Assembly (NCBI RefSeq): GCF_032854445.1 | Contig: NC_088303.1 | Coordinates: 813,501-877,500, forward strand | Origin: Liolophura sinensis | Taxonomy: Eukaryota > Mollusca > Polyplacophora > Chitonida > Chitonidae | Direction of reading: 5' to 3' | Length of the DNA: 64,000 nt | Shown: positions 26,201 through 36,929 of the stretch, one piece after another | Numbering within the stretch: the first letter of the stretch is position 1 | Layout: every line of letters starts with the position of its first letter | Notes under the pieces: generated by a model | What the model saw: the letters and a program-made list of their open reading frames with translations, nothing else | Database searches by the model: none | What the model was told of the DNA's origin: nothing | Position numbers and translations under genes: made by a program

Positions 26201-29200
26201 TAATTGAACTCTTCCTCCGTTGGTTAAACACAGTTCACATTAGCTGAACCCTTCTCCCATTGGGTAAACACAGTTCCCACTGGCTGAACCTTTCTCCCGT
26301 TGGCTAAACACAGTTCCCATTAATTGAACCCTCCTCCCGTTGGCAATACTCATTTCCTGTTCCACCCTACTCCCGTAGACAATGCCCATTTCTTGTTAAA
26401 CCTTTTTATCGTTGACCATATCCAGTATCCGTTGGCCGAAACCAGCTCCCATTAGCCAAAGCCGTCGGGCTAATCGAACCCTTGGCCGAACCCCTCTCGA
26501 TGGCCGAACCCATTTCCCGTTATTCCAACTTTCCTTGACCAAACCGTTCTCCCATTGACCAAACCCAGGTTCCTGGCAAGATGCAGTTCTCTCTGGTTTT
26601 CTCTAGTGTGAAGACACTGGGTAACGCATGTTAACCCTGCTCAAACGGCCACAAGTGAGAGTAATGGACGTCTTATTGTCACCAAAGAGGTGGGACCTCC
26701 TTATTGTGGACAAGGTACCACGAGCAGAAAAGTCCAAGGCCCCAACAGGAAATGGGTGTTGCCAACGGGAGAAGGGTTCAGTCAATGGGAACTGAGATCA
26801 GCTAACGGAAGAAGGGTTCAGTCAATGGGATCAGTTAACGGGAGAAGGGTTCAGTCAATGGGGACTGGGATCAGCTAACGGAAGAAGGGTTCAGTCAATG
26901 GGAACTGGGATCAGCACAACGGAAGAAGGGTTCAGTCAATGGGAATTGGGATCAGCTAACGGAAGAAGGATCCAGTCAAAGGGAACTGGGATCAGCTAAC
27001 GGAAGAAGGGTTCAGTCAAAGGGAATTGGGATCAGCTAACCGAAGAAGGGTTCAGTCAATGGGAACTAGGATCAGCTAACGGAAGAAAGGTTCAATCAAT
27101 GGGAACTGGGATCAGCTAACAGGAGAGGGGTTCAGTCAATGGGAACTGGGGTCAGCTAACGGGGGAAGGTTTCAGTCAATTGGAACTGGAATTAGCTAAC
27201 GGGAGAAGGATTCAGTCAATGGGAATTGGGATCAGCTAACGGGAGAAGGGTTCAGTCAATGGGAACTGGGATCAGCTAACGGGAGAAGGATTCAGTCAAT
27301 GGGAATTGGGATCAGCTAACGGGAGAAGGATTCAGTCAATGGGAACTGGGATCAGCTAACGGAAGAAGGGTTCAGTCAATGGGAACTGGGATCAGCTAAC
27401 GGAAGAAGGGTTCAGTCAATGGGAACTGGGATCAGCTAACGGAGGCTCAGGTCGACTTGTCGTTATACAGTTATATACCATATTATTTCTTTTGCATATA
27501 GAGTGACGTCGTGTGTTGTGACAAGTTTTACCCTTGAAAACGTGAACGTTGTCCTCAATCACCGTCACCATTTGTAACACCTGGATTTCACTGCATCCTC
27601 TGTGAGGCAGAAAAACAACTATGTCGATGAATTCTTTTCCCTTTACGCTTTCAATGGCCGCACTTCCGGTATCTCCCGATGTTACTGAGAAGAAGTAAAT
27701 ATTAGATATATTTTAATTTAATTTAATTCTTTATTTATTTAACGAGAATTTCTCACAGCCTAATGGCTACTACGGTGATCTCCTCAAAGCAACAATTAAC
27801 AACATAATAACTAACGAAGTGCATACATATAAATATGAGAATACATAAACTACCGGGCAAAAGAAACGTATAACTTTTAAATGCATTTTTTTCTATGCAA
27901 AAATAAGTTGAATAAGTTTGAACGTTGTGCGAATACGTTTGCACATAAGCACCCTGCGTACACGTCACTTTTTAACGAGATTCATGGAAATTGGTGTAAG
28001 GCATCATGAAAAATCGGAAAAACAGAGTTACGGGCCCTGTTGAAAATTCTCGATAATGACCGCCGTATAAATACCGATGTAGCACATGGTAAGGGTGCAA
28101 TACCATAAAAAACATCTAAGAGATGCCGAGACTCACACAAGCAGAACGTGATAGAGCCACTGGTATGGCCGACATGGGGGCCAGCCAACACCACATTGCC
28201 AGAACATTCAATTGCAGTCAAGCCACCATCAGCAGACTGTTGGGTCGTTACCGCCTAACAGGCAGTACACAAGATCGTCCAAGATCGGGCAGGCCAAGTG
28301 TTACAACGCCTGGCGAAGACCGGTACATCCGCACAATCCACCTGCGTAACCGGTTTGTGACGGCGACGTCAACGGCGGAAACGGCACTGGGACACCCCAT
28401 CAGCAGACGCACAGTCTTATGACGACTCCGCGTGAGTGGAATCAGAGCCTATCGCCCCTTCCGTGGAATGGCATTGACTCCTCTACACCGTCAAAACAGG
28501 CTGCGTTGGGCAAGAGTTGTACGTCGATGGCAGCGACGAGACTGGGAAAGGGTGCTGTTCACTGATGAAAGTCGATATAGCCTCTTCAGAAATGATGGTC
28601 GAATTCGTGTGTATCGACGCAGGGGAGAGCAATTGGCACAAAACTGCATTCAGAATGTCCACCCTTTTGGTGCTGGTGGGGTGCTTGTATGGGGCGGAAT
28701 TTGTGGACAGGTGAGAACGAGACTGGTCATCATCCAGGGAAATCTGACTGGCCAAAGGTACCGAGATGAAATATTGGAACCTGTTATGGTGTCATTCGTG
28801 CATCAACAGCAAAGGGGTATCCTTTTGCAGCAGGACAATGCACGACCTCATACCGCCAGAGTTGTACTAAATTATCTGGACACCGTTGATGTCAACGTAC
28901 TGCCTTGGCCAGCACGATCGCCAGACATGAATCCCTTAGAGCATCTGTGGGATCATCTTGATCGACGTCTGAGACAACGTGTCCCTCCCCCACAAAACAG
29001 GCAACAGCTCGAACAGGCTTTATTTGAGGAGTGGGACAGAATTCCTGATGACGTCATCCGGCGGCTGACGACTTCCATGAGGAGGCGTATTTTGGCTTTA
29101 ATTGATGCAATGGGTGCTCACACACGCTACTAACGATCTGTCTTATGACATGATAGGACATTAGGTACACCTTTTTTAAGGGAGTCCCTTTACTTGCATT

Positions 29201-32200
29201 TGTGTAAATTTTCAGATTTACCCCATGCCTTCTTTACTCGGCCTGACAGCAAGTGTAATATCCATATGGCTTTGAATTTTTTAACGGAAAATGGTTTATT
29301 GCAATATAATGCTTATCATGTTGATACTGTCTGTCTTTCTTTCTCTTTCTTGTGGTGCTGAACAACGTTATACGTTTCTTTTGCCCGGTAGTTTATTTCA
29401 GATATAAGTTGAAATAAATTAGTTATTTATTTACAATATTAACATCGTTATTACCATTACCATGGTCATAAAATCGTTCTGTATCATTGATAAATTTATG
29501 CACACAATGAAAAACAAGTTTATTATCTTCGTAATTTAAATCTTTAGAGCCAAAAAAAGTATATTACATATATATCGTGAACATTGTGGAATAAAAACAG
29601 GATAATTTACACCGGGTGAAATAATTTGTGTGAGGGTATGTAGCATGTGCTTCCTATGGGTGGCAAATTGAGAGCAAATAAAAAAAATAATGAAAGGTAT
29701 CTTCGCATGTATCATTACAGTAATGGCAAGTAGTATCTTCGATAATATTATACATAAAAAGGTCTGCCCGAAGAGCGCTGAATCCCTTTCTCATTCTGAT
29801 AGTGCTGGACAGATGAAATGATCCACATGTAAACTATCCAAGAGCAAATAGCTCATGAGCAACACTAAATAAATGCTGTATCCATATAGTTAGAATTAAT
29901 TAGAATGTAGACAACGAAAATGTTGCAAAAATCTTTCAAGTAATTTGAAGTCATTTTGATATTCTTTGAAATTAATACTTTTTTGTTTGGAAAATTAAAT
30001 TCCTTATAATTTGGCTTATAATTTGCAAATTGATTTGATGGGTTCACTGTGAGTCATACTTTGAGCTTGGCTATTACTCTGAACCTAAATGTATGTACCC
30101 ATTGCAACACCCTTTCTATCTTACCAACAACAATGATAACACGTTTCCTTCGCCTCTTCAGGAAATATTCTAAAAGTTCGCCCACAAAGGAGAGAGCGAT
30201 GTCTTTAAAGGCGAGAGTCCTCCCATGGAACAGTTCCAGTATATTCAGTCCACCTCTCAGCTTCACGACAGGGGCAATACCAGGGTGGGAGAAGTGCATG
30301 AATGCCCTTTCAATACAACCTGGGGGTTATAACACATCATGTATTAGTATTATACAGCATGTGGATCCCAATACAGCATTTGGATCACTATACAGCATGT
30401 GGATCACAATACAGCATTTGGATCACTATACTGCATGTGGATCCCAATACAGCATTTGGATCACTATACTGCATGTGGATCCCAATACAGCATTTGGATC
30501 ACTATACAGCATGTGGATCCCAATACAGCATTTGGATCACTATACAGCATGTGGATCACAATACGGCATGAGTATTACAATACAACGTGTGGGTTATACA
30601 CATCGTGTATTACAATTACACAACATATGGATCACAATACAGCATGTGAATTACAATACCACTGTGGGTTATAACACATCGTGTTTTGCAATTTACCCTA
30701 GGAGCCTCTCACCAATGCGGTCGCTGTGAGTTCAAGTCCAGCTCATGCTGGCTTCCTCTCCGGCCGTAAGTGGGAAGGTCTGTCAGAAGCCTGCGGATGG
30801 TCGTGGGTTTCCCCCGGGCTCTGCCCGGTTTCCTACAACCATAATGCCGGCTGCCGTCGTATAAGTGAAATATTCTTGAGTACGGCGTAAAACACCAATC
30901 AAACAAATAAATAAATTTACAATTTGGATCACAATACAGCATGTGTACTACAATACAACTTGTGGGTTATAACACATCGTGTATTTCAATTATACAGAAT
31001 GTGAACTTCAATTTCATATGTGAATAACAATAACGCATGTGTAATACAGTAGGGGCCTACAGCCTGTGGTTTTTAACACATTTATCAAAACATGGCCAGG
31101 GGATTACCATATACGGTCTGTTGATAACAATACAGCTTGTGGATTACCACAAACGGCTTGTGAATTACCATATTCAGTCTGTGGATGAGCATATACAGCC
31201 TGTGAATTATTATATACGGTCTGCTTATAACAATTCAGCTCGTGGATAACCATATTCGGCCTGTGGATTACCATATACAGTGTGTTGATATCAATACAGC
31301 CCGTTGATTACCATATACGGCCTGTGGTCTACCATATACGGCCTGTGGATTAAGATATACGGTCTGCTGATAACAATACAGCCCGTAGATTTACAATATA
31401 CGGTCTGTGGATTACCATATACGGTCTGTGGATAACCATATACGGTCTGTGGATTACCATATACGGTCTGTGATAACAATAAAGTTCGTGGATTACCAAT
31501 TACCGTCTGTTGATACGACCTGTGGATTAAGATATACGGTCTGCTGATAACAATACAGCAAGTGGATTAACATAAACGGTTTGTGGATTACCATATACGG
31601 TCCGTGGATTAGCATATACGGCCTGTGGATTACAATACACAGTCTGTGGATTACCATATACGATCTGTTGATAACAATACAGCATGTGGAATACCATATG
31701 CACCTCGTGCATGTAGGCAACACTTCGGTGAGTATAGTACCACATACTCCCCTTGTCACCGTGCATGTAACACCTCACCGGGCAACACCTCGGTGGGTAT
31801 AGAACCACATATTACGCTTGCCATCGTGCATGTAGGTCACAGCTCGGTGAGTTTGGTACTACATATTATATGTGTCGCTGTGCCTGTAGGCAACACCTCG
31901 TTGAGTATAGTACCACATACTACCTTTGTCATCGTGTATGTAGGCAACACCTCGGTAAGTGTAGAACCACATACTACGCTTGCCATCGTGCATGTAGGTC
32001 ACAGCTCGGTGAGTATAGTATCACAAATTATCCTTATCAACATCAATGTAAATAACACCTCGGGGAGTACAGTACCACATTGTCATCATGGATGTAGGCC
32101 TCAACTCGGTGAGTATAGTACCACATATTACCCTTGTCATCGTGCATGTATGTGACTTGGGTGAGTACAATACCGCACATTACTCTTGTCACCGTGCATG

Positions 32201-35200
32201 TAAGCCACACCTCGGTGAGTTTAATACCACATTACCCATGTCATTGTGCATGTAGGCCACACCTGGGTGAGTTTAGTACCACACATTACCCTTGTCACCG
32301 TGCAGGTGAGTACAGTGAGTGTGGTACCAAATTACCCTTGTCATCGTGCATGTAGGCCACACCTGGGTGAGTAGAGAACCACATATTACACTTGTCATCG
32401 TGCATGCAGGCAACACCTCGGTGAGTATAGAACCACATATTACACTTGTCATCGTGCATGCAGGCAACACCTCGGTGAGTATAGAACCACATATTACCCT
32501 CGTCATCGTGCATGCAGGCAACACCTCGGTGAGTATAGAACCACATATTACACTTGTCATCGTGCATGCAGGCCACACCTGGGTGAGTAGAGAACCACAT
32601 ATTACACTTGTCATCGTGCATGTAGGCAACACCTCGGTAAGTATAGAACCACATATTACACTTGTCATCGTGCATGCAGGCCACACCTGGGTGAGTAGAG
32701 AACCACATATTACACTTGTCATCGTGCATGCAGGCCACACCTGGGTGAGTATACTACCACACATTACTCATCATCGTGCATGTAGGTCACACCTGTATGA
32801 GTATAGTACCACACATTACGCTTGTCATCGTGCATGCAGGTAACACCTCTGTGAGTAAAGTAGCACATATTACTCTTGTCATCATGTATGTAGGCCACAG
32901 ATCGGTGAGTATAGTACAACATATTACCCTTGTGGTCGTGCATGCATGTAACACTTCAGTGAGAATAGTACCATCCATTACTCGTCATCGTGCATGTATG
33001 TAACATTTCAGTGAGAATAGTACCACGCATTACCCTTGTCATCGTGCATGTATGTAATGCTTCAGTGAGTATAGTACCATCCATTACTCGTCATCGTGCA
33101 TGTATGTAACATTTCAGTGAGAATAGTACCACGCATTACCCTTGTCGACATGCGTGTATGTAACACTTCAGTGGGTATAGTACCACATATTAACCTTGTC
33201 ATCGTGCATGTATGTAACACTTCAGTGAGTATAGTACCACATTTTACCCTTGTCATCGTGCATGTATGTAATGCTTCAGTGAGTATAGTACCACAAATTA
33301 CTCTCGTGATCGTGCATATACGCCACACCTCGGTGAGTATAGTACATTACCCATGTCATCGTGCATGTACGCCACACCTCGGTGAGTATAGTACCACATT
33401 CATTATCCATGTCATCGTGCATGTAAGTAACACATCGGTAGGTATAGTACCACACATTACACTTGTCATCCTGCATATAGGTCACACCTCTGTGAGTAAA
33501 ATATCACATATTAACCTTGTCATCATCAATGTAGTTAACACCTCGGTGAGTACAGTAACACACATTACGTATGTCATTGTGCATGTAGGCTACACCTGTA
33601 TGAGTATAGTACCACACATTACCCTTGTCGTCGTGCATGTATGTAACACTTCCGTGAGAATTGTACCACACATTACCCTCGTCATCATGCATGTAGGTCA
33701 CAGCTCGGTGAGTATAGTATCACATATTACACTTGTCATCGTGTATGTAGCCAACACCTCGGTAAGTATACAACCACACATTACTCGTCATCGTGCATGC
33801 AGGTCACACCTCTGTGAGTAAAGTAGCACATATTACCATAGTTATCATGTATGTAGCCCACAGCTCGGTGAGTATAGTACCACATATTACCCTTGTGGTC
33901 GTGCATGCATGTAACACTTTATTGAGTATAGTACCACACATTACCCTCGTCATCGTGCATGTATGTAACACTTCAGTGAGTATAGTACCACGCATTACCT
34001 TTGTCTTCGTGCATGCATGTAACACTTCATTGAGTATAGTACCACACATTACTCTCGTCATCGTGCATGTATGTAACACTTCAGTGAGTATAGTACCACG
34101 CATTACCTTTGTCTTCGTGCATGCATGTAACACTTCATTGAGTATAGTACCACACATTACTCTCGTCATCGTGCGTGTATGTAACACTTCAGTGAGTATA
34201 GTACCACACATTACTCCTGTCATCGTACATGTATGTAACACTTCAGTGAGTATAGTACCACACATTACCCTTGTCTTCGTGCATGCATGTAACACTTCAG
34301 TGAGTATAGTACCACACATTACTCTCGTCATCGTACATGTATGTAACACTTCAGTGAGTATAGTACCACGCATTACCCTTGTCTTCGTGCATGCATGTAA
34401 CACTTCAGTGAGTATAGTACCACACATTACTCCTGTCATCGTACATGTATGTAACACTTCAGTGAGTATAGTACCACGCATTACGCTTGTCATCGTGCAT
34501 GCAGGTAACACCTCTGTGAGTAAAGTAACACACATTACCATTGTCATCATGTATGTAGGCCACAGCTCGGTGAGTATAGTACCACATATTACCCTTGTGG
34601 TCGTGCATGCAAGTAACACTTTAGTGAGTATAGTACCACAAATTACTCTCGTCATCGTGCATGTATGTAACACTTCAGTGAGCATAGTACCACGCATTAC
34701 CCTTGTCGTCATGCGTGTATGTAACACTTCAGTGAGTATAGTACCACATATTACCCTTGTCATGGTGCATGTATGTAACACTTCAGTGAGTATAGTACCA
34801 CAAATTACTCTCGTCATCGTGCATGTACGCCACACCTCGGTGAGTACAGTACCACGTTCATTATCCATGTCATCGTGCATGTAAGTAACACATCGGTGGG
34901 TATAGTACCACACATTACACTTGTCATCCTGCATGTAGGTCACACTTCTGTGAGTAAAGAGGTGTGTTAATAAAAAGTATAGTACCACGCATTACCCTTG
35001 TCGTCGTGCATGCATGTAACACTTCAGTGAGTAGGCCCCTATAGTAGCACACATTACTCTCGTCATCGTACATGTATGTAACACTTCAGTGAGAATAGTA
35101 CCACGGATTACCCTTGTCGTCATTCAGTGAATATAGTACCACACATTACCCTTGTCATCGTGCATGTATGTAACACTTCAGTGAATATAGTACCACACAT

Positions 35201-36929
35201 TACCCTTGTCATCGTGCATGTATGTAACACTTCAGTGAATATAGTACCACACATTACTCTCGTCATCGTGCATGTATGTAACACTTCAGTGAGAATAGTA
35301 CCACGCATTACCCTTGTCGTCATGCGTGTATGTAACACTTCAGTGAGTATAGTACCACACATTACCCTTGTCATCGTGCATGCAAGTAACACTTTAGTGA
35401 GTATAGTACCACAAATTACTCTCGTCATCGTGCATGTACGTCACACCTCGGTGAGTATAGTGCAACATATTACGCTTGTCATCGTGCATGTAGGTAACAC
35501 CTCGGTGAGTATAGTACCACATATTACCCTTGTCATCATGTATGTAGGCCACAGCTCGATGAGTACAGTACCACATACTACCTTTGTCATCGTGCATGTA
35601 TGTAACACTTCAGTGAGTATAGTACCACACATTACTCCTGTCATCGTGCATGTACGCCACACCTCGGTGAGTATAGTACCACATTCATTATCCATGTCAT
35701 CGTGCATGTAAGTAACACATCGGTGGGTATAGTACCACACATTACACTTGTCATCCTGCATGTAGGTCACACCTCTGTGAGTAAAATATCACATATTACC
35801 CTTGTCATCATCAATGTAGGTAACACCTCGGTGAGTACAGTAACACACATTACGTATGTCATTCTGCATGTAAGCTACACCTCGGTGATTGTAGTGCCAT
35901 ATATTACGCTTGTCATCGTGCATGTAGGTAAAACTTCGGTGAGTATAGTAACACACACTACGTATGTCATCGTGCATGTAGGTCACAACTTGGTGAATAT
36001 AGCACCACGCATTACCCTTGTCATCGTGCATGTATGTAACACCTCAGTGATTATAGTACAAAATTACCCTTGTCATCGTTCATGTAGACCGCACGTCGGT
36101 GAGTATAGTACCACATATTACTCTTGTCATCGTCAATGTAGTTAACGCTTGGGTGAGTATAGTACAACACATTACCTTTGTCAACATGCATGTAGGTAGC
36201 ACCTCGGTGAGTATAGTACCACACACTGCACTTGTCATCGTGCATGTAGGCCACACCTCGGTGAGTATTGTATCATATTACGCTTGTCATCGTGCAATGT
36301 AGGCCACACCTCGGTGAGTATAGTACCACATATTACCCTTGTGGTGTCACAATACCCTTACCATCGTGTGGACAACTTGATGAGTATAGTGCCATATCAC
36401 CCTTCCCATCGTGTAGAGAACTCAACGAGTATAGTTCCATATTACCCTTACCATCATGTTGACAACTCAGTGGGCATAGTGCCTCAGTACCCTCACTGTC
36501 GTGTAGACAACTCATTGAGTATAGTGCCACATTACACTTACCACGTGTAGACAGCTCGGGGAGTATAGTACCACATTACCCTTACCATCTTGTAGAGAAC
36601 TCAAGGAAAGTAGTTCTACATTACCCTTATCCGTGTGGAAGCGTAAGTAACAAGACCCTGTATATATAAGGGTAGTTTTTTTCAGTTTCAGTTGTAGCCA
36701 TCTTACCATTGATTTCATTAGTAGGAATTTCATCCTCGTCGATGTACAGCCTGGCGATTCGCTGTGCCAGTTCCACGAACGATAACTTGGACCAATCGCG
36801 CAGAGTGTTTTTCGAAATCTCTGGCACCGCCTCTGGTACAAACAGGCCCCCATCCTGACAATAACAGGAAAACAAAGTTTCTTCAAATGTGGCCTGCTTA
36901 GTTCCGCCTCTGGTACTTACGAACTTCAT
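17031..36929 (-). CDS. THNSL2: Threonine synthase-like 2 (THNSL2-type PLP enzyme), complete, nine exons
   Basis: Exons 36929-36707, 30319-30125, 27684-27532, 25043-24895, 24709-24643, 24109-23964, 23123-22998, 17937-17798 and 17262-17031 have GT-AG borders and compatible phases throughout. They sum to 1431 nt, that is 476 residues plus stop, close to the mammalian protein of about 484. The N-end MKFVSTRGGTKQATFEETLF, the PLP-lysine motif HGRTLAFKD (Lys113), SGDTGSAA (142-149), VPTGACGNIAAG (253-264) and CPHTAVG near the C-end are all family landmarks. Animal THNSL proteins are fold-type II PLP enzymes. THNSL2 has been reported to act as a phospho-lyase on O-phosphothreonine, not as a true threonine synthase; that role here is inferred from similarity. 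No stop or frameshift is seen. Introns 1, 3, 6 and 7 are filled with minisatellites and intron 2 holds a Tc1 element. Confidence 0.95.
17798..17937 (-). CDS. THNSL2: THNSL2 exon 8
   Basis: A 140-bp exon between TACATTCAG and GTAAGTA. It encodes LKSVIGTHTADDDRIKVVMR, then YLVCPHTAVGLSYYYQQIDR. Found by splice logic and homology; no ATG-started frame of 60 codons covers it. Confidence 0.9.
17964..18064 (-). mobile_element. Degenerate SINE-like fragment
   Basis: TTGCTCTTTAACGCCGTATT followed by a CCCGGGAG block resembles the reverse complement of a SINE tail and body. It is diverged and lacks a clear tRNA-like head. Confidence 0.35.
18374..18476 (-). mobile_element. SINE, 3' part, reversed
   Basis: GATTGGAGATTTACGCCATA, ATATTTCACTTATACC, CCGGGCAACCCGGAGGAAAC and AACCATCCGGAGG are the reverse complement of the SINE body and tail. 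Diverged and truncated. Confidence 0.7.
18700..22975. repeat. 33-bp minisatellite, about 130 units, with higher-order repeats
   Basis: The unit is CTATCAGCCTTTTCTAATGT plus CCATGTTGAATGA. Marker variants recur in blocks. The block beginning TTGATTGTCTAATGACTATC occurs near 19512, 20580 and 21180, and the GTTTAATGATTATCAGCC block recurs 562 bp apart (21981 and 22543). It fills intron 7 of THNSL2 up to the exon 7 donor. The frame-neutral 33-bp period creates many false reading frames. Confidence 0.95.
22998..23123 (-). CDS. THNSL2: THNSL2 exon 7
   Basis: A 126-bp, phase 0-0 exon between TTCTTCCAG and GTAGGCCA. It encodes YPYNLERVMYVLSGADH, equivalent to PYNMERVFWLLSG of the mammalian enzyme. 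Confidence 0.95.
23262..23870. repeat. 48-bp minisatellite, about 12.5 units
   Basis: The unit is TTCCATTACACATACCGGTA plus ATTCTTTCATTCCCCAACATACCATGAC. It lies in intron 6 of THNSL2. Three overlapping frames of about 200 codons come from the frame-neutral period. Confidence 0.95.
23964..24109 (-). CDS. THNSL2: THNSL2 exon 6
   Basis: Acceptor TTTTCCAG, donor ATTCAG|GTAAATGG. It encodes GIYAKQMGLPVKFVCAGNLN through STLAPAMDIQ. Confidence 0.95.
24643..24709 (-). CDS. THNSL2: THNSL2 exon 5
   Basis: A 67-bp exon between GTCAATAG and GTAAGTTG. It encodes VCPNADEEMEFVVPTGACGN, including the phosphate-binding glycine loop. Confidence 0.95.
24895..25043 (-). CDS. THNSL2: THNSL2 exon 4
   Basis: Acceptor CACATTCCAG, donor CTCCAG|GTACAAAGG. 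It encodes the NGFMSVNSTNWARIMMQIVH block, which matches the MSLNSINW region of the mammalian protein. Confidence 0.95.
25645..26350. repeat. 40-bp minisatellite, left arm of an inverted pair
   Basis: About 17 units of CTCCCGTTGGCTAAACACAG plus TTCCCATTAGCTGAACCCTT. The units are the reverse complement, at about 80-85% by eye, of those at 26.76-27.44 kb. Both arms are in intron 3 of THNSL2. Degenerate units continue to about 26580. Confidence 0.9.
26755..27442. repeat. 40-bp minisatellite, right arm of an inverted pair
   Basis: About 17 units of GGGTTCAGTCAATGGGAACT plus GGGATCAGCTAACGGAAGAA. They are inverted relative to the array at 25.65-26.35 kb. The array stops about 90 bp before the donor of exon 3. 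Confidence 0.9.
27532..27684 (-). CDS. THNSL2: THNSL2 exon 3
   Basis: Acceptor CTTCTCAG, donor CAAGG|GTAAAAC. It encodes TSGDTGSAAIESVKGKEF and EIQVLQMVTVIEDNVHVFK, the cofactor-domain segment after the lysine. Confidence 0.95.
27848..29393 (+). mobile_element. Tc1-type DNA transposon with intact terminal repeats
   Basis: A 30-bp inverted repeat (core CTACCGGGCAAAAGAAACGT) occurs at 27845-27874 and again, reversed, at 29367-29396. Trimming to the TA dinucleotides on each side gives an element of 1546 bp flanked by TA, the expected target duplication of this superfamily. It sits in intron 2 of THNSL2, on the strand opposite to the gene, and encodes one transposase. Confidence 0.9.
28123..29133 (+). 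pseudogene. Tc1-type (DD34E) transposase with one internal stop
   Basis: The frame runs 336 codons from MPRLTQAERDRATGMADMGA to DAMGAHTRY, broken only by TGA at codon 100 (28420-28422). The N-terminal half has helix-turn-helix segments (HHIARTFNCSQATISRLLGR) and the linker GRP motif. The catalytic residues fit Asp148 (FTDES), Asp238 (QQDNARPH) and Glu273 (NPLEHLW), with 34 residues between the last two. The family usually has an Arg-rich RRRL-type stretch where the stop lies, so a CGA to TGA transition is the simplest explanation. As written, the protein would be split after the DNA-binding part. Otherwise the frame is intact, pointing to a recent insertion. Confidence 0.9.
29397..30124. other. 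THNSL2 intron 2, remainder
   Basis: AT-rich unique sequence between the transposon and exon 2. Nothing recognised. A 60-codon minus-strand frame is AT-rich chance coding. Confidence 0.4.
30125..30319 (-). CDS. THNSL2: THNSL2 exon 2 (PLP lysine)
   Basis: Opens after CCCCCAG and closes at GTTGTTG|GTAAGA. It carries GGLNILELFHGRTLAFKD with the cofactor lysine at 113. A perfect TACTAAT branch-point sequence lies 24 nt upstream of the acceptor. Confidence 0.95.
30343..30349 (-). promoter_or_regulatory. Branch-point sequence of THNSL2 intron 1
   Basis: TACTAAT on the minus strand, with the presumed branch adenosine 24 nt before the exon 2 acceptor. It lies just ahead of the start of the 19-bp array. 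Confidence 0.5.
30350..31030. repeat. 19-bp (38-bp dimer) minisatellite with splice-acceptor copies, split by a SINE
   Basis: The dimer is GGATCACTATACAGCATGTG plus GATCCCAATACAGCATTT. Longer variant units at 30574-30610, 30652-30692 and 30939-30980 resemble the acceptor of THNSL2 exon 2 and its first nine exon bases. The array is interrupted at about 30694-30916 by a SINE. Confidence 0.85.
30694..30916 (+). mobile_element. SINE, most complete copy in the window
   Basis: It starts near AGGAGCCTCTCACCAATGCG and has a B-box-like GAGTTCAAGTCC. The body is CGGATGGTCGTGGGTTTCCC, ATAATGCCGGCTGCCGTCGT and GAGTACGGCGTAAAACACCA, with an AAACAAATAAATAAA tail. Flanking CAATTT on both sides could be a short target duplication. 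It is inserted in the 19-bp array. The head matches the reversed copy at 40.65-40.81 kb, which extends further 5'. Confidence 0.9.
31090..31700. repeat. 21-bp minisatellite, about 28 units
   Basis: The unit is GTGGATTACCATATACGGTC plus T, with CTGATAACAATACAGC variants. It sits in THNSL2 intron 1 and leads straight into the 54-bp array. Confidence 0.9.
31700..36640. repeat. 54-bp minisatellite, about 90 units
   Basis: The unit is GTATAGTACCACACATTACC plus CTTGTCATCGTGCATGTATG and TAACACTTCAGTGA. Subfamilies (GGCAACACCTCGG, GTAACACTTCAG, GGCCACACCTGGG) come in blocks, which suggests segmental duplication inside the array. It occupies most of intron 1 of THNSL2 and ends about 60 bp from the exon 1 donor. 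The frame-neutral period explains false frames of up to 394 codons. Confidence 0.95.
36707..36929 (-). CDS. THNSL2: THNSL2 exon 1
   Basis: Residues 1-74 and the first base of codon 75. The ATG at 36929-36927 is chosen because MKFVSTRGG aligns with the family start. The donor is AATG|GTAAGATGG. Confidence 0.93.

Noticed and set aside
33793-34988. Frames of 363 and 394 codons on opposite strands
   Set aside because: The 54-bp unit is a multiple of three, so stop-free units stay open on both strands. The sequence is intronic in THNSL2.
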